The notes below the pieces were generated by a model, which searched no databases, was not told the origin of the DNA, and saw nothing but the letters and a program-made list of their open reading frames with translations. From contig CANNFA010000010.1 in the NCBI GenBank assembly GCA_947503765.1, positions 1 to 64,000 on the forward strand: 64,000 bases of DNA. Direction: 5' to 3'. This document shows, one piece after another, positions 8,428-17,412 of the stretch (its first letter is position 1; the number at the start of each line of letters is the position of its first letter). The position numbers and the translations under genes were made by a program. This DNA comes from an uncultured Paracoccaceae bacterium (GTDB lineage: Bacteria > Pseudomonadota > Alphaproteobacteria > Rhodobacterales > Rhodobacteraceae).

Positions 8428-8994
8428 TCAGTCGGGAAACCGCGCCGGGTCGCGGTCGCGCGTCAGCACGCGGGTCCGGTCCTCGCGCCGCACGACCTCG
8501 AAGCCCACCTTCTGGTAGAGCGCGAGCGCGCGGGGATGGTCCAGCGTGCAGGTGTTCACGGTCATTCGTTCGGTGCCGGGCATGTCCCAGGCGCCCAGAA
8601 CGGCGGTCTTCAGCAGCCAGGTTCCCAGCCCGCTTCCCACCGCCTCGGGCACCAGCCCGAAATAGGCCAGCTCCACCGTGCCGGCCTCGCGGGCGTCGAG
8701 CAGGTAGAACCCGTGCGGCCACCCGGCGCGGTGCAGCGTCCACAGCGTCACGCCGGGATCGTCCAGCGTTTCGCGCAGTTCTGCCTCCGGCACGGCATGG
8801 ATGTCTTCCCAGGAATATTCGCGGCCCACCGCGTCATAGAGCGACAGCAGGTACCAGACGGGCGGCGTTTCCGCCGCGATCAGGCTTGCGGGGCGACCGG
8901 CCGGTTGCGGCGGGTGCGGCCATGTCGGCCGCGCGGTCATCTCGAGAAAGGTGACGGTATAGGCGACTTCGTCTCCGGCCCTGGCGCGCATCAT
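8428..8994 (-). CDS. GNAT family N-acetyltransferase
   Basis: 188 residues from the ATG at 8994, chosen because it overlaps the stop of sseA by the ATGA arrangement. The GNAT core appears as [21 protein letters not shown] (acetyl-CoA binding V-x-x-x-x-x-G-x-G form) followed by [21 protein letters not shown]. It belongs to the plain GNAT superfamily, whose members acetylate small amines, antibiotics or protein N-termini; the substrate cannot be told. It is co-transcribed with the 3-mercaptopyruvate sulfurtransferase upstream. Confidence 0.85.
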   Translation of the reverse strand: MMRARAGDEVAYTVTFLEMTARPTWPHPPQPAGRPASLIAAETPPVWYLLSLYDAVGREYSWEDIHAVPEAELRETLDDPGVTLWTLHRAGWPHGFYLLDAREAGTVELAYFGLVPEAVGSGLGTWLLKTAVLGAWDMPGTERMTVNTCTLDHPRALALYQKVGFEVVRREDRTRVLTRDRDPARFPD

Positions 8995-9842
8995 CCGGTC
9001 TCCACCTTGAGATCTCCATACATGCCCCATTCGGACCACGACCCGTCATAGACCGAATGGCGGTCATGGCCGAGCCGCTCCAGCGCCAGATCGACGATCC
9101 CCGCCGTGACGCCAGATCCGCAGGTGGAAATCACCGGCTTGCGCAGATCGACGCCGGCGGCGTCGAAGGCCGCGCGCAGGCCCTGTTCGTCCTTCATCGT
9201 GCCGTCCGGGTTCAGAAGCTGCGCGTAATGCACGTTGCGCGAGCCGGGGATATGGCCCGAGCGCAGGCCAGCGCGCGGCTCCGGCGCCTCGCCGCGGAAC
9301 CGGGCGGGGCCGCGGGCATCCACGATCTCGTGGTCGCGCAGCTTGGCGGCGGCGGCGACCTGGGTCACGTCGCGCACGAGGTGGTTCTGCACGGACACGG
9401 TGATGTGCCGGTCGCGCATCAGGGGGGGCATGTCCTCGACCGGGCGCCCCTCGGCCTGCCATTTGGGAAAACCGCCATCCAGCACGGCGATGTCGGTCTT
9501 GCCCATCAGGCGGAACAGCCACCACACGCGCGCGGCGGAAAACAGCCCGGCGCCGTCATAGACCACCACCTGATGCCCGTCGCCGACGCCCATCGCGCGC
9601 ATCCGGCTGATGAACTTTTCCGGCGGCGGCGCCATGTGCGGCAGGTCGGAGCGCGCATCGCTCAGCGCGTCGATGTCGAAAAACCGCGCGCCGGGGATGT
9701 GGGCGGCGTCGTATTCGGCGCGGCCGTCGCGGCCCATGTCGGGCAGGTACCACGACCCGTCGAGGATCCGCAGATCGGGATCGTCCATGTGCCGTGCCAG
9801 CCACTCGGTCGAGACCAGCGTTTTCGGGTCGTCCTGTGCCAT
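8991..9842 (-). CDS. sseA: 3-Mercaptopyruvate sulfurtransferase (two-domain rhodanese)
   Basis: 283 residues with two rhodanese repeats. The first holds [20 protein letters not shown] and [10 protein letters not shown]; the second holds [18 protein letters not shown] and the catalytic loop CGSGVTAG at STCGSGVTA. The CGSG(V/I)T loop, rather than CRxGKx, marks mercaptopyruvate sulfurtransferases. The enzyme moves sulfur from 3-mercaptopyruvate to thiophilic acceptors, linking cysteine breakdown to sulfane sulfur. It lies about 1.8 kb from the persulfide dioxygenase/rhodanese operon, with its own start, and is coupled to the following acetyltransferase gene. Confidence 0.93.
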   Translation of the reverse strand: MAQDDPKTLVSTEWLARHMDDPDLRILDGSWYLPDMGRDGRAEYDAAHIPGARFFDIDALSDARSDLPHMAPPPEKFISRMRAMGVGDGHQVVVYDGAGLFSAARVWWLFRLMGKTDIAVLDGGFPKWQAEGRPVEDMPPLMRDRHITVSVQNHLVRDVTQVAAAAKLRDHEIVDARGPARFRGEAPEPRAGLRSGHIPGSRNVHYAQLLNPDGTMKDEQGLRAAFDAAGVDLRKPVISTCGSGVTAGIVDLALERLGHDRHSVYDGSWSEWGMYGDLKVETG

Positions 9843-9992
9843 CCGGCGCTCCCTGCCGTGCCTTGCGTCTGCCTATCGCCGCCGCCGCTCGAGGGCAAGA
9901 CCGCGGACCGTCGGCGCGCGGCGCGATGCCGGTTGCAAATGCCCGCCCCTTCGACCACGCTTCGCGGTGACATTCGCCAAGGGAGCCTGCCG

Positions 9993-11105
9993 ATGAAAAC
10001 CCGCGCCGCCGTTGCCACCGCCGCCGGAAAACCGCTCGAGATCATGGACGTGAACCTTGACGGCCCGCGCGCCGGCGAGGTGCTGGTCGAAATCCGCGCG
10101 ACCGGCATCTGCCACACCGACGAGTTCACCCTGTCCGGTGCCGATCCCGAGGGGCTGTTCCCGGCGATCCTGGGCCATGAGGGCGCGGGCGTGGTGATGG
10201 AGGTCGGCGCGGGCGTGACCAGCCTGAAGCCCGGCGATCACGTCATCCCGCTTTACACGCCCGAATGCCGGGAATGCGAATACTGCCTGAACCCCAAGAC
10301 CAACCTGTGCCAGTCGATCCGCGAGACGCAGGGCAAGGGGCTGATGCCCGACGGCTCGTCGCGCTTTTCCACGCTCGATGGCGATCCGATCCTGCATTAC
10401 ATGGGCTGTTCGACCTTCGCCAACCACACCGTCCTGCCGGAGATCGCACTGGCCAAGGTCCGCGAGGACGCGCCGTTCGACAAGATCTGCTATATCGGCT
10501 GCGGCGTGACCACCGGGATCGGCGCTGTCGTCAACACCGCCAAGGTCGAGATCGGCAGCCGCGCCGTGGTGTTCGGGCTGGGCGGTATCGGGCTGAACGT
10601 GATCCAGGGGCTGCGGCTGGCCGGGGCGGATCAGATCGTCGGTGTCGATCTGAACCCCGACAAGAAGCCGATGGCCGAACGCTTCGGCATGACGCATTTC
10701 GTGAACCCGTCCGAGGTGGAGGGCGATCTTGTTCCCTACCTCGTGAACCTGACCGGGGGCGGCGCGGACTACACCTTTGACGCGACCGGCAACGTGCAGG
10801 TGATGCGCACTGCGCTGGAATGCGCGCACAAGGGCTGGGGCGAGAGCATCATCATCGGCGTTGCGCCGGCGGGCGCGGAAATCTCGACGCGCCCGTTCCA
10901 GCTTGTCACCGGGCGGGTCTGGAAGGGCACCGCGTTCGGCGGCGCGCGCGGGCGCACCGACGTGCCGCGCATCGTCGACTGGTACATGGACGGCAAGATA
11001 GAGATCGACCCGATGATCACCCACACGATGGGTCTCGAGGATATCAACAAGGGGTTCGATCTGATGAATGCCGGGGAATCGATCCGTTCCGTGGTGGTTT
11101 ATTGA
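9993..11105 (+). CDS. adhC: S-(hydroxymethyl)glutathione dehydrogenase / class III alcohol dehydrogenase
   Basis: 370 residues from the ATG at 9993 with AAGGGAG ahead of it. Zinc-dependent medium-chain dehydrogenase: catalytic zinc cysteine in [21 protein letters not shown], structural zinc site [15 protein letters not shown], a Rossmann [12 protein letters not shown], and the class III hallmark [12 protein letters not shown]. It oxidises S-hydroxymethylglutathione (formaldehyde plus glutathione) to S-formylglutathione with NAD, and can reduce S-nitrosoglutathione. The partner hydrolase fghA is in the window at 15634 but is separated by about 4.5 kb; the next gene is an acetyltransferase with a 4-base overlap. 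Confidence 0.96.
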   Translation: MKTRAAVATAAGKPLEIMDVNLDGPRAGEVLVEIRATGICHTDEFTLSGADPEGLFPAILGHEGAGVVMEVGAGVTSLKPGDHVIPLYTPECRECEYCLNPKTNLCQSIRETQGKGLMPDGSSRFSTLDGDPILHYMGCSTFANHTVLPEIALAKVREDAPFDKICYIGCGVTTGIGAVVNTAKVEIGSRAVVFGLGGIGLNVIQGLRLAGADQIVGVDLNPDKKPMAERFGMTHFVNPSEVEGDLVPYLVNLTGGGADYTFDATGNVQVMRTALECAHKGWGESIIIGVAPAGAEISTRPFQLVTGRVWKGTAFGGARGRTDVPRIVDWYMDGKIEIDPMITHTMGLEDINKGFDLMNAGESIRSVVVY

Positions 11106-11596
11106 TCCTGCGCGAGGCCGGGGAAGGCGACCGCGCCGCGATCTGGAACATGCTCCGGCCCGTCTTCCGGGCCGGCGACACCTACACGGTGGATGCGGAC
11201 ATATCCGAAGCGGATGCGCTGGCCTTCTGGTTCGCGCCGGAAGGCCGCGTCTTCGTCGCGGAGGAAAGCGGTGCACCGCTGGGCACCTACTACATCCGGC
11301 CGAACAAGGCGGGCGGCGGGGCGCATGTGGCCAATTGCGGCTACGTCACCGCGGCCGAGGCACAAGGGCGCGGCGTGGCGCGGGCGATGCTGGCCCACTC
11401 GCTGGACATGGCGAAAGCGATGGGCTTTCGGGCGATGCAGTACAATTTTGTCGTCGCCTCCAACACGCGCGCGATCCGAACCTGGGAACGGGCGGGATTC
11501 GAGACCGTGGGCCGACTGCCCGGCGCGTTCCTGCATCCTTCGCAGGGCTACGTCGATGCGCTGGTGATGTACCGCGATCTGACGGGGACGGCCTGA
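11102..11596 (+). CDS. GNAT family N-acetyltransferase
   Basis: 164 residues, starting at a TTG that overlaps the stop of adhC (TTGA). The start is inferred from the tight coupling and from the sequence [21 protein letters not shown], a typical first GNAT strand. The acetyl-CoA loop is [18 protein letters not shown], followed by [19 protein letters not shown]. It resembles the YhhY/phosphinothricin-acetyltransferase-like group; substrate unknown. Co-transcription with the glutathione-dependent formaldehyde dehydrogenase is clear from the overlap, but a functional link is not. Confidence 0.85.
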   Translation: MILREAGEGDRAAIWNMLRPVFRAGDTYTVDADISEADALAFWFAPEGRVFVAEESGAPLGTYYIRPNKAGGGAHVANCGYVTAAEAQGRGVARAMLAHSLDMAKAMGFRAMQYNFVVASNTRAIRTWERAGFETVGRLPGAFLHPSQGYVDALVMYRDLTGTA

Positions 11597-11676
11597 CCGC
11601 ACGTGAACGCAATCTCGGCGCCATTTCCCCCGCCGCCGCGCCATGCTAGGCCCCCGCTAAACTCAAGGAGCGTGTC

Positions 11677-12381
11677 ATGGCCGAGTCCCGTCCCCTTTAT
11701 GCCGTCCTGATCGACGCCGATAACATCCCGGCGAAATTCGCGGCACCGATCCTCAAGGAAATCACCACCTTCGGAGAACCGGCGCTGCGCCGGGTCTATG
11801 GCGACTGGTCGTCGGGCCGGCTGGCCGGCTGGGCGCGCGAGGTGCGCTCGCTCGGCCTCGTGGCGCATCAGGAAAGCGCCAACACCACCGGCAAGAATGC
11901 CAGCGATATCGGGCTGGTGATCGACGCGATGGACATCCTGCACACGGGGCGGTTCGACGGCTTCGTGCTGGTGTCGTCCGACAGCGATTTCACCTCGCTG
12001 GCCAACCGGATCCGCGAGCAGGGAATGGACGTGATCGGCATCGGCGAAGGCAAGGCGCCGGAAAGCCTGCGCAATGTCTGCAACCGGTTCATCATGATCG
12101 AGAACATCGTCGAAGAGCCGGAGCCGGCGAAGGGAACGCCGCCGCAGGGCAAGAAGAACCCGACCAACGCCGTGCCGCTGATCCTCAAGGCGATGGACAA
12201 GATCCAGCAGGACGACGAATGGTATGCGCTGGGCCAGATCGGTCAGTACATCACTGCCGACAGCCCCGATTTCGACACCCGCACCTATGGCAAGCGCAAG
12301 CTGTCCGACCTTGTCGAGGAACTGAAACGGTTCGAGACGCGCAAGATCGGCAACCAGCTGCATGTGCGCCGCCTCGACTGA
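11677..12381 (+). CDS. NYN-domain (LabA-like PIN/DUF88) protein with C-terminal LOTUS/OST-HTH domain
   Basis: 234 residues with AAGGAG upstream of the ATG. The N-terminal part is a NYN domain (PIN-like RNase fold): YAVLIDADNIPAK, then IGLVIDAMDIL and VLVSSDSDFTSLANRIREQG, providing the acidic residues expected at the metal site. The C-terminal ~75 residues (LILKAMDKIQQDDEWYALGQ, ...FDTRTYGKRKLSDLVEEL) match a LOTUS/OST-HTH RNA-binding domain. The architecture suggests an RNase or RNA-associated protein; the target is unknown. A second NYN protein without the LOTUS domain is encoded at 50142. Confidence 0.88.
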   Translation: MAESRPLYAVLIDADNIPAKFAAPILKEITTFGEPALRRVYGDWSSGRLAGWAREVRSLGLVAHQESANTTGKNASDIGLVIDAMDILHTGRFDGFVLVSSDSDFTSLANRIREQGMDVIGIGEGKAPESLRNVCNRFIMIENIVEEPEPAKGTPPQGKKNPTNAVPLILKAMDKIQQDDEWYALGQIGQYITADSPDFDTRTYGKRKLSDLVEELKRFETRKIGNQLHVRRLD

Positions 12382-12420
12382 CGGGGCGGTGCGGGCGCAA
12401 GGCTGCGGCGCGGCGCCCGG

Positions 12421-13044
12421 TCAGGCCGCGCCGTAGCGGGCCATGAACGTCTCGACCGCGCCCCGGATCACGCGGTCGATCTCGTCATCGGCAAAGCCGG
12501 GCGCGATTCCCATGATCCACTTTATGTGCAGCGACGCCTTGCACAGCGCGATGAACTGGTCGGCGGCAAGGTCGGTATCCGCGATCTGCCGCAATTCCCC
12601 TGCGGCGCTGCGGTCGCGCAGATAGGCGGCGATGGCGTCCCGCGCCATGGCCGGTCCGGACGCATAGAACGCCTCGCCGATCTCGGGAAAGCGGCCCGCC
12701 TCGGCCACCGCGATCCGGTAGGATTGGCGACCGAACTCGGACAGGAAAAACCGCACCATGGTCGATGCCGCCTCGAACAGGACCACTTCGGGCGGGCGGG
12801 AAATGTCGATCCGGGCGATCGCGGCATCCGCCTGGCGCTGGCATTCGCGCTTTGCGATTTCCATGAACAGGCGCCGTTTGTCGGGAAAATAGCTGTACAG
12901 CGTCGCCTTCGACACCTTTGCGGCGCGGGCAATGGCATCGACGCTGGCGCCGTCATAGCCGTCGGCGACGAACACCGCGCGGGCCCCGTCGATCACCTGT
13001 TCGAATTTCCGGCCGTGCCGAATCGCACCCGTTTGCGCGTTCAT
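12421..13044 (-). CDS. TetR/AcrR family transcriptional regulator
   Basis: 207 residues from the ATG at 13044, which gives a normal TetR N-terminus (a longer in-frame extension exists but is unlikely). The helix-turn-helix is GASVDAIARAAKVSKATLYSYFPDKRRLF near residues 30-60. The C-terminal ligand domain (DUF-like TetR_C, with AVAEAGRFPEIGEAFYASGP) resembles the AefR/AcrR-like group. It is divergent from mbfA; a palindrome AACCG-AA-CGGTT at 13077-13088 between them is a candidate autoregulatory site. No efflux pump is adjacent. Confidence 0.9.
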   Translation of the reverse strand: MNAQTGAIRHGRKFEQVIDGARAVFVADGYDGASVDAIARAAKVSKATLYSYFPDKRRLFMEIAKRECQRQADAAIARIDISRPPEVVLFEAASTMVRFFLSEFGRQSYRIAVAEAGRFPEIGEAFYASGPAMARDAIAAYLRDRSAAGELRQIADTDLAADQFIALCKASLHIKWIMGIAPGFADDEIDRVIRGAVETFMARYGAA

Positions 13045-13076
13045 CCCCACCCCCGATACCGCCCGGCCCATACATA

Positions 13077-13088
13077 AACCGAACGGTT
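13077..13088. promoter_or_regulatory. Candidate TetR operator AACCG-AA-CGGTT
   Basis: A perfect 5-base inverted repeat with a 2-base centre lies 33 bases before the TetR start, and overlaps a second one (GAAC-G-GTTC, 13081-13089). TetR-family repressors commonly bind such palindromes close to their own promoters. The site is 93 bases from the divergent mbfA start, outside the Irr box. Confidence 0.5.
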
Positions 13089-13127
13089 CAGTTTCGGCAA
13101 GGAACCACGGCCGCGACACGAAAACGC

Positions 13128-13169
13128 TTGCGGAACGCGAGCGAGCGCATAGTTTAGAACAATTCTAAA
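13128..13169 (+). promoter_or_regulatory. mbfA promoter with Irr-type iron control element (ICE)
   Basis: TTGCGG (13128-13133), 16 bases, TAGTTT (13150-13155) form a plausible promoter. Overlapping its -10 is TTTAGAA-CAA-TTCTAAA (13153-13169), a perfect 7-base inverted repeat that matches the iron control element bound by Irr in alphaproteobacteria. The mbfA start follows 12 bases downstream. Binding here would block transcription when iron is scarce, as established for mbfA in Bradyrhizobium and Agrobacterium. Confidence 0.85.
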
Positions 13170-13180
13170 TCGGAGGCCCC

Positions 13181-14158
13181 ATGCTACCGCAACTCTCGAA
13201 CCGCCGACGGTTCTCGGACCTGACCGAGCAGGAAATCCTTGCGCTGGCGATCTCGTCCGAGGAGGACGACGCGCGTATCTACCGGCATTATGCCGAGCGG
13301 CTGCGCGGCGACTTCCCGGCCAGCGCCGCGATCTTCGACGGCATGGCCGAGGAAGAGGACGGGCACCGCGCGGCCCTGATCGAATTGCACCAGAAGCGGT
13401 TCGGAGAGGTCATTCCGCTGATCCGCCGGGAACATGTGGCGGGGTATTATGCGCGCCGGCCGGTCTGGCTGGCGGAAACCATGAGCCTCGAGCGGATGCG
13501 CGAGGAAGCGGCCGGGATGGAGCGCCAGGCCGAAGCCTTCTACCGCAAGGCGGCACAGCGCACCGGGGATGCGGCGACCCGCAAGCTGCTGGGCGATCTG
13601 GCCGCCGCCGAGGCGGCGCACGAAACCCGCGCAGGCACGCTCGAGGCCGAGCATCTGGGCGATGACGCGCGCGGCGAAGAGGACCGCCGCTCGCACCGGC
13701 AGTTCGTTCTGACCTGGGTGCAGCCGGGGCTTGCCGGGCTGATGGACGGATCGGTCTCGACGCTGGCACCGATCTTCGCCACCGCCTTTGCCACGCATGA
13801 CACATGGACCACCTTCCTTGTCGGCCTGGCCGCGTCCGTCGGCGCCGGCATCTCGATGGGCTTTACCGAGGCGGCGTCGGATGACGGCGAATTGTCGGGC
13901 CGCGGATCGCCCGTCAAGCGCGGCATCGCGTCGGGGGTGATGACCACGCTGGGCGGGCTGGGCCATGCGCTGCCCTACCTGATCCCGCATTTCTGGACCG
14001 CCACGATCACCGCCATCGTCATCGTGTTCATCGAACTCTGGGCAATCGCGTGGATCCAGAACCGGTTCATGGACACGCCATTCTGGCGCGCGTCCTTCCA
14101 GGTGGTGCTGGGCGGTGCGCTGGTCTTTGCGGCGGGGGTGCTGATCGGCAGCGGGTGA
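13181..14158 (+). CDS. mbfA: Membrane-bound ferritin-like iron exporter (ferritin-like domain + VIT1)
   Basis: 325 residues with CGGAGG upstream of the ATG. The first ~150 residues are a ferritin-like di-iron domain (ISSEEDDARIYRHYAERL, MAEEEDGHRAALIELH, then MERQAEAFYRKAA); the last ~150 form a VIT1/CCC1-type membrane domain (QPGLAGLMDGSVSTLAPIF, GISMGFTEAASDDG). This fusion is MbfA, which exports iron and protects against iron and peroxide stress in Rhizobiales. Control by Irr is supported by the perfect ICE box 12 bases before the start. Divergent from a TetR gene. Confidence 0.95.
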   Translation: MLPQLSNRRRFSDLTEQEILALAISSEEDDARIYRHYAERLRGDFPASAAIFDGMAEEEDGHRAALIELHQKRFGEVIPLIRREHVAGYYARRPVWLAETMSLERMREEAAGMERQAEAFYRKAAQRTGDAATRKLLGDLAAAEAAHETRAGTLEAEHLGDDARGEEDRRSHRQFVLTWVQPGLAGLMDGSVSTLAPIFATAFATHDTWTTFLVGLAASVGAGISMGFTEAASDDGELSGRGSPVKRGIASGVMTTLGGLGHALPYLIPHFWTATITAIVIVFIELWAIAWIQNRFMDTPFWRASFQVVLGGALVFAAGVLIGSG

Positions 14159-14181
14159 CCGGTTTTGGCCGCGAAATGACC

Positions 14182-14209
14182 TTGGCAGACCCCGGCAGCA
14201 CCATATTCA
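14182..14209 (+). promoter_or_regulatory. Predicted sigma-70 promoter for the small pilin-like gene
   Basis: TTGGCA (14182-14187), 16 bases, TATTCA (14204-14209). The putative start point lies about 50 bases before the small gene at 14267. Both hexamers match in 4-5 of 6 positions; no experimental support. Confidence 0.35.
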
Positions 14210-14266
14210 CGCCGCCATCGCCGCATAGCGTCGGCCGATGGGTAATTGTATCACCGGAGTATCGGT

Positions 14267-14458
14267 ATGACTTTCTGCGGGAAACTAGTGGATTTCGGGC
14301 GCGACGAAAGCGGCGCGATCTCTGTCGACTGGGTGGTGATCACCGCGGCGATCATGGGAATATCGCTTGCGGTTCTGAACACGATGGGCGGCGCAACCCA
14401 CGACTACGCGGAAGCCATCGAGACCACGATGGACAGCAAGGGCATCGCCACCTACTGA
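14267..14458 (+). CDS. Small Flp/type IVb pilin-like protein
   Basis: 63 residues from the ATG at 14267 with CGGAG ahead of it. The sequence has a short N-terminal part, the stretch RDESGAISVDWVVITAAIMG and a single hydrophobic helix, then a polar tail. The acidic-then-hydrophobic pattern with E/D-S-G-A before the helix is the Flp pilin signature, and small orphan genes of this kind are frequent in Rhodobacteraceae. No Tad/Cpa assembly genes are in the window. The typical Glu at +5 is not seen, so it may be a pilin-like minor protein rather than a major subunit. Confidence 0.65.
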   Translation: MTFCGKLVDFGRDESGAISVDWVVITAAIMGISLAVLNTMGGATHDYAEAIETTMDSKGIATY

Positions 14459-14645
14459 CCTTTCCCGGCAGGTCTCGTCGCGTTCGATCCTTCAGGGCGG
14501 GCGCGGCGCGGGCCGGTCGCCCAGCGATCATCGCTAAAGGGACGTGTTTCACCGGCACCATTCGGCGTGCGGCCGGGCCCCCGCGCGCCCGCCGCTCTCG
14601 AAGGCAGCCATTCCGCTGCGGCGCGCAAGCTGTTAAGGGCGCGGC

Positions 14646-15584
14646 ATGGTTGCGATCTTTCTTGAAACCCTGCCGTTTTTCCTGCTGATCGGCGTCGGCT
14701 ATGGCGCCGCGGCGACAGGGTTCTTTTCGGAGGCCGCCGCCGCCGCGCTGACCCGGTTCGTGTTCTACTTCGCGCTCTCGGCGATGCTGCTGCGATTCTC
14801 CGCCAACCTGCATTTCGGCGAGGTGTTCGATCCGCGCTTCATGGGCGTCTACCTGGCGGCGACGGGGGCGGTCTATGCGCTGGTGACGGCGGTCGCCATG
14901 TGGCGCCGGTTGTCCGTGGCCGAAGCCGCGGTCGAGGCGCAATGCGCCGCCATCGGCAATACCGGCTTTCTGGGCCTGCCGATGCTGGCCGTGCTGATGG
15001 GCGAGGCGGCGGTCGGGTTCATCATGATGATCCTGGCCGTCGATCTGCTGGTCTTCGGCTCGCTGATCGTGATCCTGATCACCGGCAGCCGCGCCGGCCT
15101 GACCCCGCGCGTGGTCCGCTCGGTGGGGCTGGGGCTGGTAAGCAACCCGATGCTGGTGGCGATCTTCCTGGGCTTTTCCATCTCGGCCCTCGCACTGCCG
15201 ATCCCCGGCCCGGTCAACGAGTTCCTGGCGTTGCTGGGCGATGCGGCGACGCCCGGCGCGCTGTTCGCCATCGGCGCGTCGCTGGCGGGCAAATCGGCCG
15301 AGCGGATCAGCGTGGCAAGCTGGCTGAGCTTCGGCAAGCTGGTGCTGCATCCGGGCGCGGTGGCGCTGGCCGCGCTGGTGATCTGGCCGCTGGAGCCTTA
15401 CGCCGCCGCCGTGATGATCGCCTCTGCCGCGCTGCCGACGGCGGGCAACATCTATATGCTGGCCGCGCATTACGGCGTGGCACCGCAACGTGTGTCGGCG
15501 ACGATCCTGCTGTCCACCGCCGCGTCCATCGTCACGGTGTCGCTGGTGCTTGCCTGGCTTGCCCAGCGCAGCGCCTTCCCGTAG
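14646..15584 (+). CDS. AEC family (auxin efflux carrier-like) transporter
   Basis: 312 residues, about 10 membrane segments in two five-helix halves. The central GNTGFLGLPMLAVLMGEAA motif in the first half and the NPMLVAIFLGF and AALPTAGNIYMLAAHYG stretches in the second are typical of the AEC/BART superfamily (malonate, malate or auxin-like efflux carriers). The substrate is unknown. It sits alone upstream of fghA; the 49-base gap to fghA contains a GGAG-containing leader. Confidence 0.85.
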   Translation: MVAIFLETLPFFLLIGVGYGAAATGFFSEAAAAALTRFVFYFALSAMLLRFSANLHFGEVFDPRFMGVYLAATGAVYALVTAVAMWRRLSVAEAAVEAQCAAIGNTGFLGLPMLAVLMGEAAVGFIMMILAVDLLVFGSLIVILITGSRAGLTPRVVRSVGLGLVSNPMLVAIFLGFSISALALPIPGPVNEFLALLGDAATPGALFAIGASLAGKSAERISVASWLSFGKLVLHPGAVALAALVIWPLEPYAAAVMIASAALPTAGNIYMLAAHYGVAPQRVSATILLSTAASIVTVSLVLAWLAQRSAFP

Positions 15585-15633
15585 CACGGGATCAGGACGG
15601 CCGGAACAAGCGGCCGGGAAACGGAGTATCGTC

Positions 15634-16464
15634 ATGGAAACGAAATCGGAAAACGCATGTTTCGGCGGGGTTCAGGGGGTCTACGCGCATAAGGCCGCGA
15701 CGACGCAATGCGACATGACCTTCGGCCTCTATCTGCCGCCTCAGGCGAAGGATGGCGATGTGCCGGTCCTGTGGTTCCTGTCGGGCCTGACCTGCACGCA
15801 TGAGAACGCGATGACCAAGGCCGGCGCACAGGCCTGGGCCGCCGAGGCGGGGATCGCGCTCGTCTTTCCCGACACCTCGCCGCGGGGCGAGGGTGTGGCC
15901 GACGACGATGCGTTCGATCTGGGGCAGGGTGCCGGTTTCTACGTCAATGCCACGCAAGCCCCCTGGGATCCGCATTACCGGATGTGGGACTACATCACCG
16001 ACGAATTGCCGAAACTGCTGTTCGGGGAATTTCCGCTGAACCCCGACCGGCAGGCGATCACCGGCCATTCCATGGGCGGGCACGGGGCGCTGACCATGGC
16101 GATGCGGCTACCGGGGCGGTTCCGGTCCGTCTCTGCCTTCTCGCCGATCTGCAACCCGACCAAAAGCGACTGGGGCCGCAAGCAGTTCACCGCCTATCTG
16201 GGCGAGGATGCCGGTCAATGGGCGGCACATGATGCCAGCCTGCTGATGGCCGAAAGCGGCTTTGACGGGCCGATGCTGCTGGACACGGGCACCGAGGATC
16301 AGTTCATCGACCTGCTACGCCCCGAGGCGATGGCCGCCGCGATCGCCGAGCGGCGGCAACAGGCGGTGTTCCGGATGCAACCGGGATACGATCACAGCTA
16401 TTTCTTCGTGGCCTCCTTCATGGCCGATCACGTCGCGTTCCATGCCGAGGCGCTGCTGGATTAG
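15634..16464 (+). CDS. fghA: S-formylglutathione hydrolase
   Basis: 276 residues from the ATG at 15634 with GGAG upstream. An alpha/beta hydrolase (esterase D family) with the nucleophile elbow GHSMGG (Ser146), Asp222 in DTGTED and His254 in YDHSY, plus the LSGLTCTHENAM loop. It hydrolyses S-formylglutathione, made by AdhC, to formate and glutathione. The partner gene adhC is at 9993-11105 and not adjacent here. Length and catalytic triad are complete. Confidence 0.96.
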   Translation: METKSENACFGGVQGVYAHKAATTQCDMTFGLYLPPQAKDGDVPVLWFLSGLTCTHENAMTKAGAQAWAAEAGIALVFPDTSPRGEGVADDDAFDLGQGAGFYVNATQAPWDPHYRMWDYITDELPKLLFGEFPLNPDRQAITGHSMGGHGALTMAMRLPGRFRSVSAFSPICNPTKSDWGRKQFTAYLGEDAGQWAAHDASLLMAESGFDGPMLLDTGTEDQFIDLLRPEAMAAAIAERRQQAVFRMQPGYDHSYFFVASFMADHVAFHAEALLD

Positions 16465-16494
16465 CCCGTGGGCAGGATGCAGGGCAGGTTCTGA

Positions 16495-17412
16495 ATGGGG
16501 GGGCTGGACGATCTTCGCGCGCGCTGGGCACGGTTTGCCGATGCGCGCCAGCGCGCGCCGTCCTACACGCTGTTCACCCACGCGCTGCCCGGCTTTCCGC
16601 TGCCAAGGCGCGCGCCGTTGTCCGATCCGCCGCCGGTCGTGGCGATCCTGACGCCGTGCAAGAACGCGATGCGCGAGCTGCCCGGATACGCCGCGCTGAT
16701 CCGCGCGCTGGACTACCCGAAGGACCGGCTGCACTGGACCCTGCTGGAAGGGGATTCGACCGACGCGACCCGCGATGCGGCAAATGCGATGCTGGCAGAG
16801 GCGCGGGGCTATGCCGGCACCCGGCTGATCAGGCTCGATCTCGGGCTCGATCACGCGACGGGCTGCACCGGCAACCGGACCCGTGCGGACATTCAGCGCG
16901 CCCGCCGCGCCGGGATCGCGCGCTGCCGCAACCGGCTGCTGGAGGCGGGGATGAAGACCGGCGCGGAGTATCTGCTGTTCGTCGACGTGGACATGGCCGC
17001 GATCCCGCCCGATGCGCTGTGCCGGGCGCTGGAATGGCGCGCGCCGATCCTGGCGGCAAACTGCCTGACCCATGACGGCGCGCGGATCTTCGACCGCAAT
17101 TCGTTCCTCTACACTGCGCCTGTCTCCGACCGCTCGGCGCGGCGATACGTGACAGGCGGGCTGTACCAGCCGCCGACCGGGTTCTTTCGCCACTATCCTG
17201 ATCCGGAGGGACCGGAAGAGATCGCGCCGCTGTCCTGTGTCGGCGGCACCTTCCTGCTGATCCGGCGCGACGTGATCGCGGCGGGGGCGGACTTTCCCGA
17301 AACGCCCTACCAGCTTCATATCGAGACGGAAGGCTTCGCCCTCAAGGCCGCCGATCTGGGCTTCGGCAGCTTCATGGCGCCGCGCCTTGTCGTGCGGCAC
17401 GGGCCGAACTGA
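16495..17412 (+). CDS. Anp1-like glycosyltransferase (mannosyltransferase family relative)
   Basis: 305 residues. The N-terminal part [20 protein letters not shown] followed by [15 protein letters not shown] is a GT-A fold start, and the metal-binding DxD is in [12 protein letters not shown]. The segment [17 protein letters not shown] and the C-terminal [24 protein letters not shown] match the Anp1 family (best known from fungal Golgi alpha-1,6-mannan polymerases; bacterial members are scattered). It would add a sugar, perhaps mannose, to an unknown acceptor. No polysaccharide cluster surrounds it; it overlaps a DUF188 gene by one base (TGATG). Confidence 0.7.
   Translation: MGGLDDLRARWARFADARQRAPSYTLFTHALPGFPLPRRAPLSDPPPVVAILTPCKNAMRELPGYAALIRALDYPKDRLHWTLLEGDSTDATRDAANAMLAEARGYAGTRLIRLDLGLDHATGCTGNRTRADIQRARRAGIARCRNRLLEAGMKTGAEYLLFVDVDMAAIPPDALCRALEWRAPILAANCLTHDGARIFDRNSFLYTAPVSDRSARRYVTGGLYQPPTGFFRHYPDPEGPEEIAPLSCVGGTFLLIRRDVIAAGADFPETPYQLHIETEGFALKAADLGFGSFMAPRLVVRHGPN

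Noticed and set aside
14182-14199. TTGGCAGACCCCGGCAGC as a sigma-54 promoter.
   Set aside because: The TGC element at the required spacing is missing; a sigma-70 reading is better, though weak.
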